A stretch of DNA of 64,000 nt from Gaertneriomyces semiglobifer (lineage: Eukaryota; Chytridiomycota; Chytridiomycetes; Spizellomycetales; Spizellomycetaceae). A program made the translations under genes and the position numbers. Each line of letters starts with the position of its first letter. The first letter of the stretch is position 1. The stretch spans positions 1,736,001 to 1,800,000 of the forward strand of contig JAHLKF010000001.1 in NCBI GenBank assembly GCA_025558075.1, written 5' to 3'. Below, piece by piece: positions 19,266 to 30,458 of this stretch. Below the pieces are notes generated by a model that was given only the letters and a program-made list of their open reading frames with translations, made no database searches and was not told the DNA's origin.

Positions 19266-19500
19266 TGCGGTTGCACGCCTGCCCCTACTAATGCACTTTC
19301 AAATGAATTACAGGCCCTTCGCTTAATTGCAAAGAGTCCTGTTACTTTTGCAGGCGTAGAATTTGAATTTTCTTTTCTCTCGCTATAATGAGGGAAGATC
19401 CCCGGCGGACGCGTTCGGACACTTGCGAGTTTATTTTATGCGGATAGTAAAACAAACATCACAGCGCCTAGTGGCAGGAGGCACTAATACAGCGGACAGG

Positions 19501-20484
19501 ATGTCGGACAAACCAAAAGTATTCCTTGCACGGCCCCTCCCGCCTGCTGCCCAAAAACGTCTCGAGAGCATCTCGTCTATTTCCCTCACACAGAACACCG
19601 CGCCGCATCCCCTTCCTCGCGCCGAACTCTTATCACAGATCCGCGGCACACACGCTTTGTTATGCATGCTCACAGAGAAGGTAGACGCCGAACTTCTCGA
19701 TGCCGCTGGCCCGCAACTGCGCACGGTCTCCACCGTTTCCGTTGGGTTTGACCATATTGACGTAAAAGAGTGTCGCAAGCGCGGGGTCAGAGTTGGCAAC
19801 ACGCCAGACGTACTGACGGATGCCACGGCTGAGCTTACCATGGGATTACTCCTGGCGACATGCAGACGATTCGGTGAAGGTCTCCGCGCACCCAAATCTG
19901 GGGAATGGTCTGCCTGGCATCCTACGTGGCTCTGTGGGCAGCAAGTCAGTGGCAAAGTAGTCGGACTCGTGGGATTCGGGCGCATCGGATTTGCAGTTGC
20001 TGAACGACTGGTGCCATTCCGTGCGAGCAAATTGATATACACATGTCCCACACCCAAACCGGACATGGAAACCCGGTTGAACGTCCCGGTTACGCATACG
20101 TCCTTCGACGACCTGTTGCGGCAGTCTGACATTGTGGTTATTGCTTGCGCATTAACGCCTGAAACCCGACACCTCTTCAATGCTCGCGCATTTGCTCTCA
20201 TGAAACCAACCGCAGTATTGATCAACACTGCGCGAGGTGGCATCATTCATCAAGCAGACCTTGTTGCGGCGCTGAGAAATGGGACCATTGCGGCGGCAGG
20301 ACTGGACGTGACAGACCCTGAGCCATTGCCCACAGATAGTGACCTTCTACAGCTTGATAATTGTCTAGTCCTTCCACATATAGGGAGCGCAACCGTGGAA
20401 ACTCGAGAGGCAATGGCCGACATGGCGATAGAGAATCTGCTGAGGGGCCTAGAAGGCCAAGCAATGCTTGCTGAGGTCAAATAG
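19501..20484 (+). CDS. glyoxylate/hydroxypyruvate reductase (D-2-hydroxyacid dehydrogenase)
   Basis: The frame encodes 327 residues from the ATG at 19501. The open frame starts earlier (19363), and an in-frame ATG at 19438 (MRIVKQTSQRL) would add a short basic segment that could be a mitochondrial presequence. The NAD(P)-binding motif is VGLVGFGRIGFAVAERL. The catalytic Arg lies in INTARGGII, the Glu in DVTDPEPLP and the His in LPHIGSAT, the expected R-E-H triad of this family. TVSVGFDHIDV and GVRVGNTPDVLTDATAELT are typical of the GRHPR group. The enzyme reduces glyoxylate or hydroxypyruvate with NAD(P)H; substrate choice is inferred from overall similarity. The gene is intron-free. Confidence 0.88.
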   Translation: MSDKPKVFLARPLPPAAQKRLESISSISLTQNTAPHPLPRAELLSQIRGTHALLCMLTEKVDAELLDAAGPQLRTVSTVSVGFDHIDVKECRKRGVRVGNTPDVLTDATAELTMGLLLATCRRFGEGLRAPKSGEWSAWHPTWLCGQQVSGKVVGLVGFGRIGFAVAERLVPFRASKLIYTCPTPKPDMETRLNVPVTHTSFDDLLRQSDIVVIACALTPETRHLFNARAFALMKPTAVLINTARGGIIHQADLVAALRNGTIAAAGLDVTDPEPLPTDSDLLQLDNCLVLPHIGSATVETREAMADMAIENLLRGLEGQAMLAEVK

Positions 20485-20965
20485 ACGATTGTAGGCGAAG
20501 TAATTCGCGTACAAGGTACACGGTCACTGATCGCTTCCTAAGAATGTCCAACCACGCTGGCGAATGGGACATGTTGCCACGATGTTCGTGTTTCCATAGC
20601 GCTGATGAGGTTTAATCACGGATTAGTGCGTTCCAGGGTGTTAATTTCGTACCATCCAGCGTGCAACTGGGTCCTCTAGCATTTGAGGGTTTGCATGCTC
20701 TAGGTCGGCAAGATGTGAGTGTTCCATGTGTAATCAATGTAGCTGTTCCTCTCCTGCACTGTTTCCATAAGCACTTTTGTATGTGATAGAGGTTTGGACT
20801 GAAGCAGATGATGATGCTTTTCTAGCGATGTCGAACTTGAGGTCTTCGAACGTGCCCTTTCACGCGTTCTGACTTTTAAGAGACGCGGTCATCTCCGCGG
20901 GGTATCAACACATACACAGCTCTGCGCACGAACTGGAGATTCGCAATTCCTCTACACGCAAGAAA
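20485..20965. other. intergenic, promoter of DNAAF6-like gene
   Basis: About 480 bp between two plus-strand genes, with no convincing frame. It should contain the 3' UTR of the reductase gene and the promoter of the next gene. Confidence 0.4.
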
Positions 20966-21638
20966 ATGGAACTTGACGGTAAATCTATCCTGGACCTAGC
21001 AAACTTATTGGGATCCAATGCCCAAGTGAGTTAGCCGTCTGTATGTTCGCTGCGTAACCGGCGCTTACTCTTTCCGCGTATCAGGTCCCTGCTTCCAAGC
21101 CGAATGAGAACGCGCCCAAGGCTGCACACGCAACTACAATCACCCCAGCGTCGTTGATACCATCGAGCAACGCATCATCTGAAAGCCGGTCGTCGAAAAC
21201 CGACCAGCCAACCCGTTCAAAAAACATTTGGGAGGATGATGAGTATGAAGAAGTGGACGAGACGACATTCGATCCAAGGGAACAACCAGAGTATGTGGTG
21301 TGCATTAATACCCATTGCTTAATTACATATTCACGTTATGGCCCAGGTATTCCTTGCATTATCGGCAAAATATCTCACCCTCCGAAGTCTACATGAATGC
21401 TAGTCGTTCACACTCCATCCTTGACGCTGATCAACTGGTAGTCTCAATCCACCTTCCAAACACACAAATGAAAGATGTCGACCTCGCGTGCACACCAACC
21501 ACGATTGATATTCGGTCGCCACACTATCGCCTCAGACTTCCGTTACCAGAAACCGTGGACGATCAGAATGGAAGCGCGAAATGGGACAAGAAGAAAAGCA
21601 CATTGATCGTTTCGTTGCCAATCGTAAAAGACTTCTAG
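20966..21638 (+). CDS. DNAAF6: PIH1D3/DNAAF6-like axonemal dynein assembly factor
   Basis: Three exons (20966-21025, 21085-21290, 21347-21638) give 185 residues. The short start MELDGKSILDLANLLG recalls the leucine-rich start of the animal protein. An acidic linker reads NIWEDDEYEE. The segment FDPREQPEYSLHYRQNISPSEVYM matches the REIPEYEIIFRQ region of PIH1D3. The C-terminal CS (p23-like) domain contains LVVSIHLPNT, IDIRSPHYRLRLPLPE and LIVSLPIVKDF. In animals and algae this protein works with HSP90 and R2TP-like complexes to preassemble dynein arms in the cytoplasm. Its presence implies a motile flagellum. The 3' end faces the NSE3 gene 70 bp away. Confidence 0.85.
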
Positions 21639-21708
21639 ATAGTTCATTGCACGCTGGAGATACACAATAATCAACGTACTGCGGTTGCCAGGGTGACTAC
21701 ACGCATCT

Positions 21709-22752
21709 CTACATATCCTGTGTTGACTCTCCTTCTACGCCACGACTGCCGCCCAGCCGTTTAATATCCTTTTCTAACCTTTTAAGTGCCGCATCTCCCA
21801 ATCCTGGATACATCTGCGACTAGTATGAGAAAAGCCGTTGCTGGGACATCTTTGAAACGCGTGCTTACCGCTGTCATGAACTCAATAAGATTCTTCTCTG
21901 GAAGCTCAACCTTCGATCTCGGTCCAATGGTATATTCATAAACATCCCCTTCTGAATCCGTTTGGCGGTGTCTGTTCAGATAGCTTTGAGCGATAAAGTC
22001 CGCAAACACCTGATCCATTGAACCAAATACTTGATGCTGGCCTCGTTCGATACCGAGTTGCCGAAGATGCCTGTATAGTACACCTGGCAAAGAGCGCAAT
22101 GGTTAATTAGAGACCATTTGAATCGCCAGAAACTACTATCAGACCTTCTTCTATGCAACCTCCGTTGGTGTATATGACACCAAGGATGACGCATAGTAGC
22201 ACCATGAGAGGCTGTTCTTCTCCCCAATTCAGCAACGACTCGCGTTGACTGGGTGTTGTCGTAACGGTCAAAATCCATGCCTTCGCTGACCCGGTGTTCC
22301 CACCCGCCAGTGCAGCTGCTCGCCGTACTGCTTGACTGTTACTCCTCCTTTCATTTGCCCCAACCGGCGTCATCTCTAGTCCAAAGACACCTCGTAGCTT
22401 CTCTTGAGCCAGATCAAATACTTGTTTGAAATACTTGTTATGTTCTTTGAGGACTGTCAACAACAAACAGATCTTAGCCCTATAGAATAGAAGCGGATGG
22501 GCACAAGAATATCCACAAACCTTTTTGGTTAATGTCTTGTCGTCTTATGGGCTTGCGCTTATGCTCCATAGCTAGAGCGTAGCGAACGAAATCCTTCACT
22601 TTTCGGTGCATCTCATCACCGTATAACAGTCCTGGGATCTGGCTCGAAGCCTGCGAGTGCATCGGCTCAACTACTTCATCATCAGCGTCTTCGTCCACAA
22701 GCCTTTGCGACGCCTGCGTTCGCCTACTCGCTCCCTGAGTTTCACCCTGCAT
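21709..22752 (-). CDS. NSE3: NSE3 / MAGE-domain subunit of the SMC5/6 complex
   Basis: Four exons (22752-22521, 22453-22145, 22083-21869, 21819-21709) give 288 residues, and all junctions keep frame. After an acidic, Gln/Ser-rich start comes the MAGE homology domain: KVKDFVRYALAMEHKRKPI, RRQDINQKVLKEHNKYFKQV, FGLEMTPV, WGEEQPLMVLLCVILGVIYT, GCIEEGVLYRHLRQLGIERG, then the winged-helix part with DFIAQSYLNRH and YEYTIGPRSKVELPEKNLIEF. Fungi normally have one MAGE protein, Nse3, which bridges Nse1, Nse4 and the SMC5/6 heads in DNA repair. The C-terminal helix ends ESTQDM. Divergent from the syntaxin gene. Confidence 0.87.
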
Positions 22753-23088
22753 GCTCCATCAGCAAAGTGTCCGGTCACTTAAGACATGCAACCCACCCGT
22801 ACCAGCGTGGAACGTCTACTTGAAAATCGTCTTTGACTCTTCACCGGAACTTCGAGTAAGATGTTTGCTTCAAGAACCACATTGAATTGCTTTTACTCTC
22901 ACCATGATGCTATATGCTGTTTCGCCTCTTGTTCTGCGAGTTCCTCAAAAAAGTTCGCACACGCTTTGAACACCCCGCTCCGGACGCATGGTGATCGATA
23001 ACAGGCGCATGACGCCTCATGTTTATCCCAGCTTTCAAATTCAACATCAGGATTAGCGCCAAATCGGAATCGCTGTCGCTCTTTAGAA
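22753..23088. other. divergent promoter region, NSE3 / syntaxin
   Basis: About 335 bp between two divergent start codons, so it must carry both promoters. No distinct element was recognised. Confidence 0.5.
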
Positions 23089-24111
23089 ATGTCTTTTGGT
23101 GATTTGGAGCGATCTGGTGGTGGCGCTCGGAGGGCTCATGTCCCTCTTGCGGGAACTTCGAGTGGTAAGCTTTGTATGGCGTCGTGCCTGAGTTTTTAAC
23201 TTCTCTTCGTTAACGCCTAGACCGTAGAAGAAGTCAATGCATTTGAGCGAGCGTCGCATGCCATCTTCACTATATCCTCCAATGTTGCCAACATTCAGCG
23301 TCTCGTGACGCAGTTTGGAACGAGGAAGGACTCGGCTGAAATGCGTGCTGAACTACACGGATTGACAGAGGACACCAGAGAAATGGTTCGCCGAACTGGG
23401 GCAGACTTGAAAACCATAATGAGCACAGGGACGAGCTCTTCTCTTAGCACGCCGGACGTTGGGGAACGACAGCGAAAAATGCGCCAACAAAAGCTTCAGA
23501 AGGACTTTGAGGAAGTCTTGAGGAGGTTTCAGAGTGTCAGCAAGCTAGCTGCCGAGAAGTCGCGAGAATATGTGCAAATTGCCAGAGCTGCTCAGGCTGG
23601 CGAATAGTACGTATGGCCCTACCTTTTTTGATTCCTGTTGTCGGTTAATCAATCAACGTCGCACAGTGAGGAGGAAGATGATGCTGCAGACACACCCCTG
23701 ATTACGGCACATCAACGCCATCAACTCGCCGCACTAGATAGCGAGATACAGTTCAACGAGACCCTGATTCAGGAACGTGAGCAAGACCTCGTTGGCATTG
23801 AACAAAGCATTCAAGAAGTGAATGAGATATTTCGCGATTTGGGAACTCTTGTGCACGAGCAAGGGTACATGCTGGGTAAGTACAGAGCTTCTTTTGCTTG
23901 TACGGTTTGCGGTTCCTTACTTTATACCGTGACGTTGTACGCAGATAATATTGAGTCCAATGTGCAATCCGTCGAAATTAATATGGAAAATGCAACTTCG
24001 GAACTTCGCGTAGCAGACCGGTACCAACGGTCGAAGCGCAACAAGCTTTGCTGTATCATTACGATCATCACTGTCATCGTATTAGTGCTTGTTTTGGTCA
24101 TTATCACTTGA
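23089..24111 (+). CDS. Qa-SNARE, syntaxin (endosomal/vacuolar Pep12/syntaxin-7 type)
   Basis: Four exons (23089-23164, 23228-23606, 23667-23875, 23945-24111) give 276 residues. The N-terminal part forms a helical Habc-like bundle (NVANIQRLVTQFGTRKDS ... FEEVLRRFQSVSKLAAEKSR). The SNARE helix runs from LIQEREQDLVGIEQSIQEVN through IFRDLGTLVHEQGYMLDNIE; the Gln of HEQG is the zero-layer residue of Qa-SNAREs. A C-terminal membrane anchor of Ile/Val/Leu ends the protein (IIVLVLVLVIIT-like). The VNEIFRDLGTLVHEQG block is typical of Pep12/Vam3/syntaxin-7/13, so fusion at endosome or vacuole is inferred. Confidence 0.87.
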
Positions 24112-24493
24112 GTCTTGAGAGAATAAGTGTGGCGCCATTGTAAATAGTCAAGTTTTGATAGGTATACATAATACTAGAGGTGCTTCTATGAAGGTATCAA
24201 CGAGTAACATCGTCCACTACGTAGCAGCTTCCTCAGGACTTTGGCACGGTTTTCGTCTTGAGGCAACCGTCCACCATGCAGCTCCCGACACCCGGGGATC
24301 GCTCTTTCACCGACCCAGTACATGCTGCATGGTCCGTGCTTGTGCTCCAGCCAAGCTGCTGCTCCTCATTGAGGTAATATGCATGAAGTACCGGCATATA
24401 ACCGTTTGCCACCCGACTGTCTGCACAGTTCCGGCGACTTCTGCTGCGTTAGGTCACTCGTAGCAATGTTTGGAGAACAGTTGCCCACCCTCA
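24112..24493. other. intergenic, convergent 3' ends
   Basis: About 380 bp between convergent syntaxin and TMEM234-like genes. Nothing else was recognised. Confidence 0.4.
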
Positions 24494-25078
24494 TCATCCC
24501 ATGGAAGACATTGTGCATAAGGTTACCCCTGCAAAAACCATGCACACACCCAATATCGTTGCTATCAGCATCATACATTAGCGTGTGCTGTGAAGGGTGA
24601 CTATTTCTTCACACCGACTCACATGTTGATCCCACGTTTTCACCAAGCAACGCCCCAACGATCAGCGTGATAGCAAGAGTCAGAGAATTTGTGATTGGTA
24701 CCACCACAGAAAGATCACTATCTCCCAGAGTTTTATAGTATAGGACCGATCCACTCAAGTTCAAAGCAAGCGGTACCACGTACTAGAGAGAAAGAGTCAA
24801 GGACCGTAGAGGATTAAGCGGAGAGCAAACGTGCTTCACCTGCCATCGAGTAGCTAGCCACCAAGTGCTTGCTAGTTGCCGCTTATACCAAGGCATGTCC
24901 TTGTACTGGTCCGTCACATCTTCTAGGCCTTTGGAGCCGTATTTAATGAACGGGTTAGTCACACCCCAAAAAAGTGCAACAAACACTAGCGCTAGAATGC
25001 TCGCTGAAAACCAGAATTATGAATTAGCTGAAGTACTCGGTGATTTGTTATGAACGGGTCCTACCTACCGAACTCCAT
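24494..25078 (-). CDS. TMEM234: TMEM234-like small multi-span membrane protein
   Basis: Four exons starting with a 10-nt exon (25078-25069). The protein reads MEFASILALVFVALFWGVTN, PFIKYGSKGLEDV, a short hydrophilic region with WYKRQL, then YVVPLALNLSGSVLYYKTLG, DSDLSVVVPITNSLTLAITL, IVGALLGENV and TILGVCMVFAGVTLCTMSSM. This matches TMEM234 (WGxTxPLLK, NQxGSLLYY, PICNSL, GKxLGE) across its length. Four hydrophobic helices are present, as in half of an EamA-type transporter. The last acceptor (gatag before CAACGATATTGG) was chosen because it restores the family's last helix. Biochemical function is unknown in the family. Confidence 0.82.
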
Positions 25079-25194
25079 GATGATCAATTGGACGAGGTGA
25101 GCTGACGCGCAAAGGATATGCGAGTATCAGACTGATATATGATAACTTATAGGAGCTCTAATATTTACAATTTAAGTTACCAATACGAAACTAT

Positions 25195-26399
25195 CTAAAA
25201 ATCAGCGTCTAGAGTAAACTCTTGGTGTTCCCTCTTCTGCATGACCCCAGCCATCTGGTACTCTCCGACTTTCTTCTCAAAAAAATTCGTTTTGCCTTGT
25301 AATGAAATCAATTCCATGAAGTCGAATGGGTTCTCTGCGTCATATCGCTTAGGCAGTCCAAGTGCTACAAGCAGTCGATCGGCAACGAACTCAATGTACT
25401 GACACATGAGCTTCGCATTCATTCCAATGAGACCAACTGGTAAGGCATCTGTCAAGAATTCCTGCTCAATGGCAACAGCTTCTGTGATAATCGTCAGTAC
25501 TGTATCTTGGCTCGGTTTGTTGCGGAGCAATGAGAACAACAAGCAGGCGAAGTCAGTGTGAAGACCCTCGTCTCGAGATATAAGCTCATTCGAAAAGGTC
25601 AAACCCGGCATAAGACCTCGCTTTTTGAGCCAAAAGATAGATGCAAACGACCCGGAAAAGAAGATGCCCTCCACGGCGGCGAACGCAACTAGACGAACGC
25701 CGAAGGATGCATCTTTGTCAGAAATCCAACGCAAAGCCCAATCAGCCTTCTTCCTGATACATGGAACTAATGAATGAACGCATTATAATCCAAGTAACGG
25801 ATTTGGAAAACTCAATGCCCAAATTACCAGTTTCCAAGGCATCAAACAAGAATTGCCTTTCGGCCTGGTCTTTGATGTACGTGTCAATGAGGAGCGAGTA
25901 CATTTCGGAATGAATGTTTTCAATCATGATCTGAAATCCGTAAAAGCAGCGAGCTTCCGCTATTTGGACATCGTTCGAAAATCGCTCTACCAGGTTCTCA
26001 TTGACAATGCCATCGGACGCAGCAAAGAATGCCAAAACTCGAGAGATAAAGTAACGCTCGTTGTCGGTTAGCTTGTTTTCCCAATCAACGTTGTCCTTTG
26101 ACAAGTCCACTTCTTCAGCTGTCCAGAAGGATGCCTCCGCTTTTTTATAGAATTGCCATACCTACACGAAAAAATGCATCAAAACTTCTATTCCTCTATC
26201 CAACTGCTGTTTGCGTGGAACCGTTCGGGGCACACATCCTAAGCCATGTAAATCACGCACGTACATCATGGTATTGAATAGGGAAGAGGACGAACCTCTT
26301 CGGGCGTGGATCTAGAATGGGTTCGACGACTCGGTCCACGGTCTGATCATCCTGTCCCTTCGGGCGGACAGCAGGCAAGGTGCTAATGCTCTCAACCAT
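25195..26399 (-). CDS. RNR2: ribonucleoside-diphosphate reductase small subunit (R2)
   Basis: Three exons (26399-26265, 26161-25828, 25766-25195) give 346 residues. Conserved features of class Ia R2 are present: [57 protein letters not shown] and [20 protein letters not shown], which supply the carboxylate and His ligands of the di-iron site. Then come [31 protein letters not shown] and the C-terminal FTLDADF that docks into R1. The family makes the tyrosyl radical for dNTP synthesis. The radical Tyr sits in the HSEMY context. Length is typical of the catalytic core, with a shorter N-terminus than yeast Rnr2. Confidence 0.95.
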
Positions 26400-26996
26400 G
26401 CTGGACTACGAGCACTTTCCAACTATTTGAAAAACTCTTCATATGTTGGCAGAGTCTTCGGACGATAATGAGAGGGAAATTAAATTAGTAGGGTAGCTCT
26501 TCAGCCTTTTGGATAGCTGTCAAGAATGTGCTTAAAAAAAGTGACACATTAGCTGGACGTGTCAGTGTCAGAACTTGTCTGCATCGCAGAACTAAAATTT
26601 GACAGCGATGATACACATGGTGGATCACGACTGCACACACTGAATTGCTGCACAAGATACGCAAGTAGCCCATTGCAAATCCACATATATTGTATGGTAT
26701 GTATTGTTGGGTCGCCCAGCCCGGCAATAGGCCGTAATCCGATGCGTGTTAGCAGCTTTGCTTCCAGGTACCGCATGAATGACATCCAAGTCATCGACTT
26801 CGGACGAGCATGTAACGACTGTCAGCCCTGCAACTTAACTGCTTTCTGTGCCCCACGCGTCCCTACATTGCACGTCTACCGGAGTGCCCGACTACACCGT
26901 CCAGAGAAATAACGAATCAGAATTCCGTCATCATCAATACAAAGGTGGACTGGTCTACACCACTCAGTAACGTCTGAAAGGAGGGTGTTAGATGAT
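26400..26996. other. intergenic with a possible kinase relic
   Basis: About 600 bp. The plus strand at about 26740-26820 reads RYRMNDIQVIDFGRACND, which resembles the DFG activation-loop start of protein kinases. No catalytic loop was found upstream, so at best this is a fragment. Confidence 0.35.
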
Positions 26997-28365
26997 TTAA
27001 ACATGTCCGTAACGCGTGACTGATACGAACCGGCTGCGGCTTCTGCTGCGACTTCTATGACGATCATCACGGCTTCCCCGTCGACGGTCTTTCTCACGAT
27101 CTCTATCACCATGCGATCCGCGGCGATCGTCGGGCTCTTCACGTTTGACGCGATCCCCACCGTCACGGTCGTACTCTCGCCGCGGGCGATCATAGTCTCG
27201 ATCCCTATCCGACCGGCTGCAGAGAGTGTCAAGTCAGTACTAAGTAAGACGAAAACATCCAACGACTGCTAAACATACCCTCGGTCTCCACCGCGATCGT
27301 ACCCTCCGCGACCACCGTCACGCTCATACCCTCCTCGTCTGCTGTCCATGCCGTACGGTGGCCTATCTCCAAATCCACCACCACCACCACCACCACCGTA
27401 ACCTCCTCCGCCACGACCTCCGTATCCGCCCCCAAATCCTCCTCGGCGAGGTGGGCCTCCGTACCCGCCGCGCGGAGGACCCCCGTATCCTCCTCTGAAG
27501 CTTCCTCCGTATCCTCCTCGATCATCGAAACGCCCGGGCCCACCCATTGCTGCACCGTAAGCTCCCTCACGCCCACTGTGTCGCACGTTTACATCCGGCC
27601 CACCGATACGGGTACCGCCGAGCCCGCCACCGAGTCGACGAGGTTTCCATCCTTTAACGGTTCTTCCTCGCTCAACGTCGACCAATACGCGACGGTCGTT
27701 AATTTTCATTCCATCGGCCTCCTTATACGCAGCTTTCATATCTTTTTCTCTTTCGTACTCGATGAACGCGTAACCTCGCGATTTGCCTTCTGGTGTTGTG
27801 ACAATACGTAGCTGTTGGTACAATGAAAAAAGAAAACATGCGAAAAACGGGGCAGATCCCACCGATATTTCAAGGTTCAATGCCTGTTCGTCCAAGGCTT
27901 CCACGGGAACTTACCCGGTAGAAGGCAACCCAAAAAACAAAGAAACGAGGGCAAACCCTGGCGCTATGCCATTGATCTTACCGTTTTGATTGGACCGAAG
28001 GCCTCGAACGCCTTCAACAAATCTTTCTCCGTGGACTCGTAAGATAGCCGGCCAATAAATAATGTTTTGTACGGGTCCGAATGTATGTGTTCATCCGAGT
28101 TCGGGTCCCATTTCGTCGTCCCGTCCTCAATAGCCTGTTTGGCTTTCTTCTCTCGCTCTTCTTTCTTCCTCTTACGGACCTCGGCCAGTGTAGGTGTTGG
28201 AACATAGTCCAGATCATGACCTTGGCATCGTTCCAGAAACTCTGCTAACCCCGAAAGACGCGGACCCTTTCTGTCCACAAGGTCCTTATCAACTGGCGGC
28301 AGATACTTCAAGGGCGGTCTCGGGATGAAGAGCTTTTGTAAGTTCGGTGGCAATTGCGAGGTCAT
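26997..28365 (-). CDS. SNRNP70: U1 snRNP 70 kDa protein
   Basis: Three exons (28365-27982, 27811-27279, 27216-26997) give 378 residues. The start [20 protein letters not shown] and LPPVDK match the U1-70K N-terminus (LPPNLLALFAPRDPI...YLPP). The RRM carries [18 protein letters not shown] (RNP2) and [10 protein letters not shown] (RNP1), followed by [20 protein letters not shown], a signature of the family that contacts U1 snRNA loop I and U1-C. The middle is a Gly/Arg/Tyr-rich segment of about 100 residues. The last exon is RS/RD-rich and ends [10 protein letters not shown]. Nuclear; 5' splice-site recognition. Confidence 0.94.
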
Positions 28366-28756
28366 CTTGTAGTTTGAAAAAGGTATGACACTCTCATCAA
28401 CGAAGCAACCTGTCCTTCACCGCACTTGCAACGCCGCAACCGACGGTTCTCTTTCCAGCAGACCTGTGCTTGCTCTTTGGAAAGCCTTGCCTTATTCTCC
28501 TTCGTCCCTTGACTGCTGCTGCTGGCTGTTAATTGTATGGTTGTCCATCTTGTCTTGACATTGATTGCCGAACTGCGTTGATTCCCCATGCAGCACGTGA
28601 CGCGCATGGTTGCCATAGTACCAGCGATCTGCGCCGGGTTGCGGGTCTCTCGCTAACAGGACGTTTAACACGGCGGAACGAACGAACGATCCCAGTTTGG
28701 TACTGAGTGCGCATCCCTCTTCGCTTCCCTCCAACTCATATCTGCACGCCAGAGAC
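28366..28756. other. divergent promoter region, U1-70K / ATP synthase d
   Basis: About 390 bp between two divergent genes. A frame open on the minus strand (28362-28616) has no recognisable content. Confidence 0.5.
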
Positions 28757-29486
28757 ATGTCTACTCGCGCCGCCGCTGCCCGTATCGACTGGGGTGCCCT
28801 TTCGACGAAGTTGAGGCCGGACACCTTTGCTGAGATTAGCGCTTTCAGGAGACGTCACACCGAGCTCACCAAGCTCGTCTCAGAGCTCCGGGAACAGCCT
28901 ACTTCCATCGACTTTTCCCACTACCGGAAGACCTTGAAGAACACCAAGGTTGTCGATGATGCTGAAAAGGCCTTCGCGGCTTTCAAGCCCGCCACCTACG
29001 ATCTTGGAGAGCAAATCAGGATCATTGAGCAACAGCAAGCTAAGGCTGTGAGTTTAGGCTGCTGTCGTCCGCTGTATAGGAGATACGGTTCCAACTCTAT
29101 TGCATTTCTGTTAGGTCGCCACTGCCGAGACCACAGCAAAGAAGGTCAACGCTGAAGTCAATGAGTTGAAGGACCTGTTGAACAACATTGAGACTGCCCG
29201 GCCTGTTGACCAGCTTACGGTACGCTAAAACGGTGTTACTTCCCGTCAACGCCAGATGAAATGTAGTTATCTTAACGGCTTCCCTTGTCTTATGTAGGTC
29301 GACGATGTTGCCAAGGCTTACCCTGAGTTGGACAAGACGGTGGAAAAGATGGTTAAGCGTGGTCAATGGAGCGTACCTGGCTACTACGAGAGGTGCGTTT
29401 GAGCAGAGTTGAGATGTTGATATTACGTGAAGTCACTAACGTCGCCACCGGTCTTTAGGTTTGGAGACTTCATTGTAGGTTTTTAG
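28757..29486 (+). CDS. ATP7: mitochondrial F1Fo ATP synthase subunit d
   Basis: Four exons (28757-29047, 29115-29219, 29298-29392, 29459-29486) give 172 residues. The start is MSTRAAAARIDWGALSTKL, followed by FRRRHTELTKLVSELREQPTS-like and IDFSHYRKTLKNTKVVDDAE, which match subunit d (IDWxxL...FxxR...I(D/N)WxxYK). Long charged helices follow. The C-terminus reads GYYERFGDFIVGF; family members also end close to this point after a Tyr/Phe-rich stretch. It is a peripheral-stalk component on the matrix side of the inner membrane. The last two introns are near the 3' end, one leaving a 28-nt final exon. Confidence 0.85.
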
Positions 29487-30458
29487 AGCAATACCAGAAA
29501 CGCATCTACTTGTCGAATTTAGAAAATACAAATTGGGCGGAGAACATACCTCATTCTTTTTACGTCGCATAAGAGTGCGTGTGCCAGTGGTGCTACTGTG
29601 TAGTTCATACGCTTTCTCCCGGTATGCGGAGGTGGAGTCAAAGGACGCGCAAGGCGTTATCGTGGAAACTGCGGCGATAATGTCGTTCCAACCATTTTCA
29701 AACACAAATGTGGACACGAGCGTGCCGAGGATCAAATTGCAGTTATGACAATCGCAGAATGTGCAGAATGTCAAATAGAGCGACATCAATCCAGCCGTTT
29801 ACCAAGGTGCCGGTTCTGTTAGTCTTTCGAGCGGCAGCCAGGCCACCTGTGTAAGATTACAGTACCAAGCCCTTACGCCGCTGTGCTCCCACCCGGGAAC
29901 TGGACCATCGACAACTGTGCCCACCATCAATTTGAGCTCACGCTATTTAGTAGACGTTCCCAAAGAGATATGCATTTTTTCTCGGAGTAAGATATGTAGT
30001 ATCAGCTTCGACGATGTTCTCTCGCACTCCGTCGGTCTACCGGTGGTTACGAAAGATCTGGCCGCTAACTGATGTGTGAGCGACGGGATCAAGAGGCCAA
30101 CCTTTCCGTGAATTACATATTTGCACAGTATTCTGATCACTAACGCCCGAAACCATTAGGTCGTCGTCCCTCCATTCTGGTAGCATGCGCTCTGTCAAAT
30201 CATGATGACCATGGCTATCAGTATTTCGTGCTCTCTTCCTCTGCTACGATGTGTTGTACCGCAGCGTCATCATAGCAGGACATCCCAACCCAATCGGGTA
30301 AGGACGGAGCGCGATTTAACCACTAACGGATTACTGTACATGCATGGCGATGGACAATGCAACAATCACATTCTATATTATGCCACCGCATGCATCAGAA
30401 ACTCGGTCATCCGGTTCGCCCAACATAAAAATCCCCAGAATCAAGATAGCTATACAGG
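29487..30458. other. intergenic, ~970 bp, nothing recognised
   Basis: Longest gap in this part. Frames at 29436-29789 (minus) and 30202-30486 (plus) are open but unrecognised. It could hold a non-coding RNA or a decayed gene. Confidence 0.4.

Noticed and set aside
19363..19500. N-terminal extension of the hydroxypyruvate reductase
   Set aside because: The first codon of the open frame is TTG. An ATG at 19438 remains possible as a targeting presequence, but the conserved domain starts at 19501.
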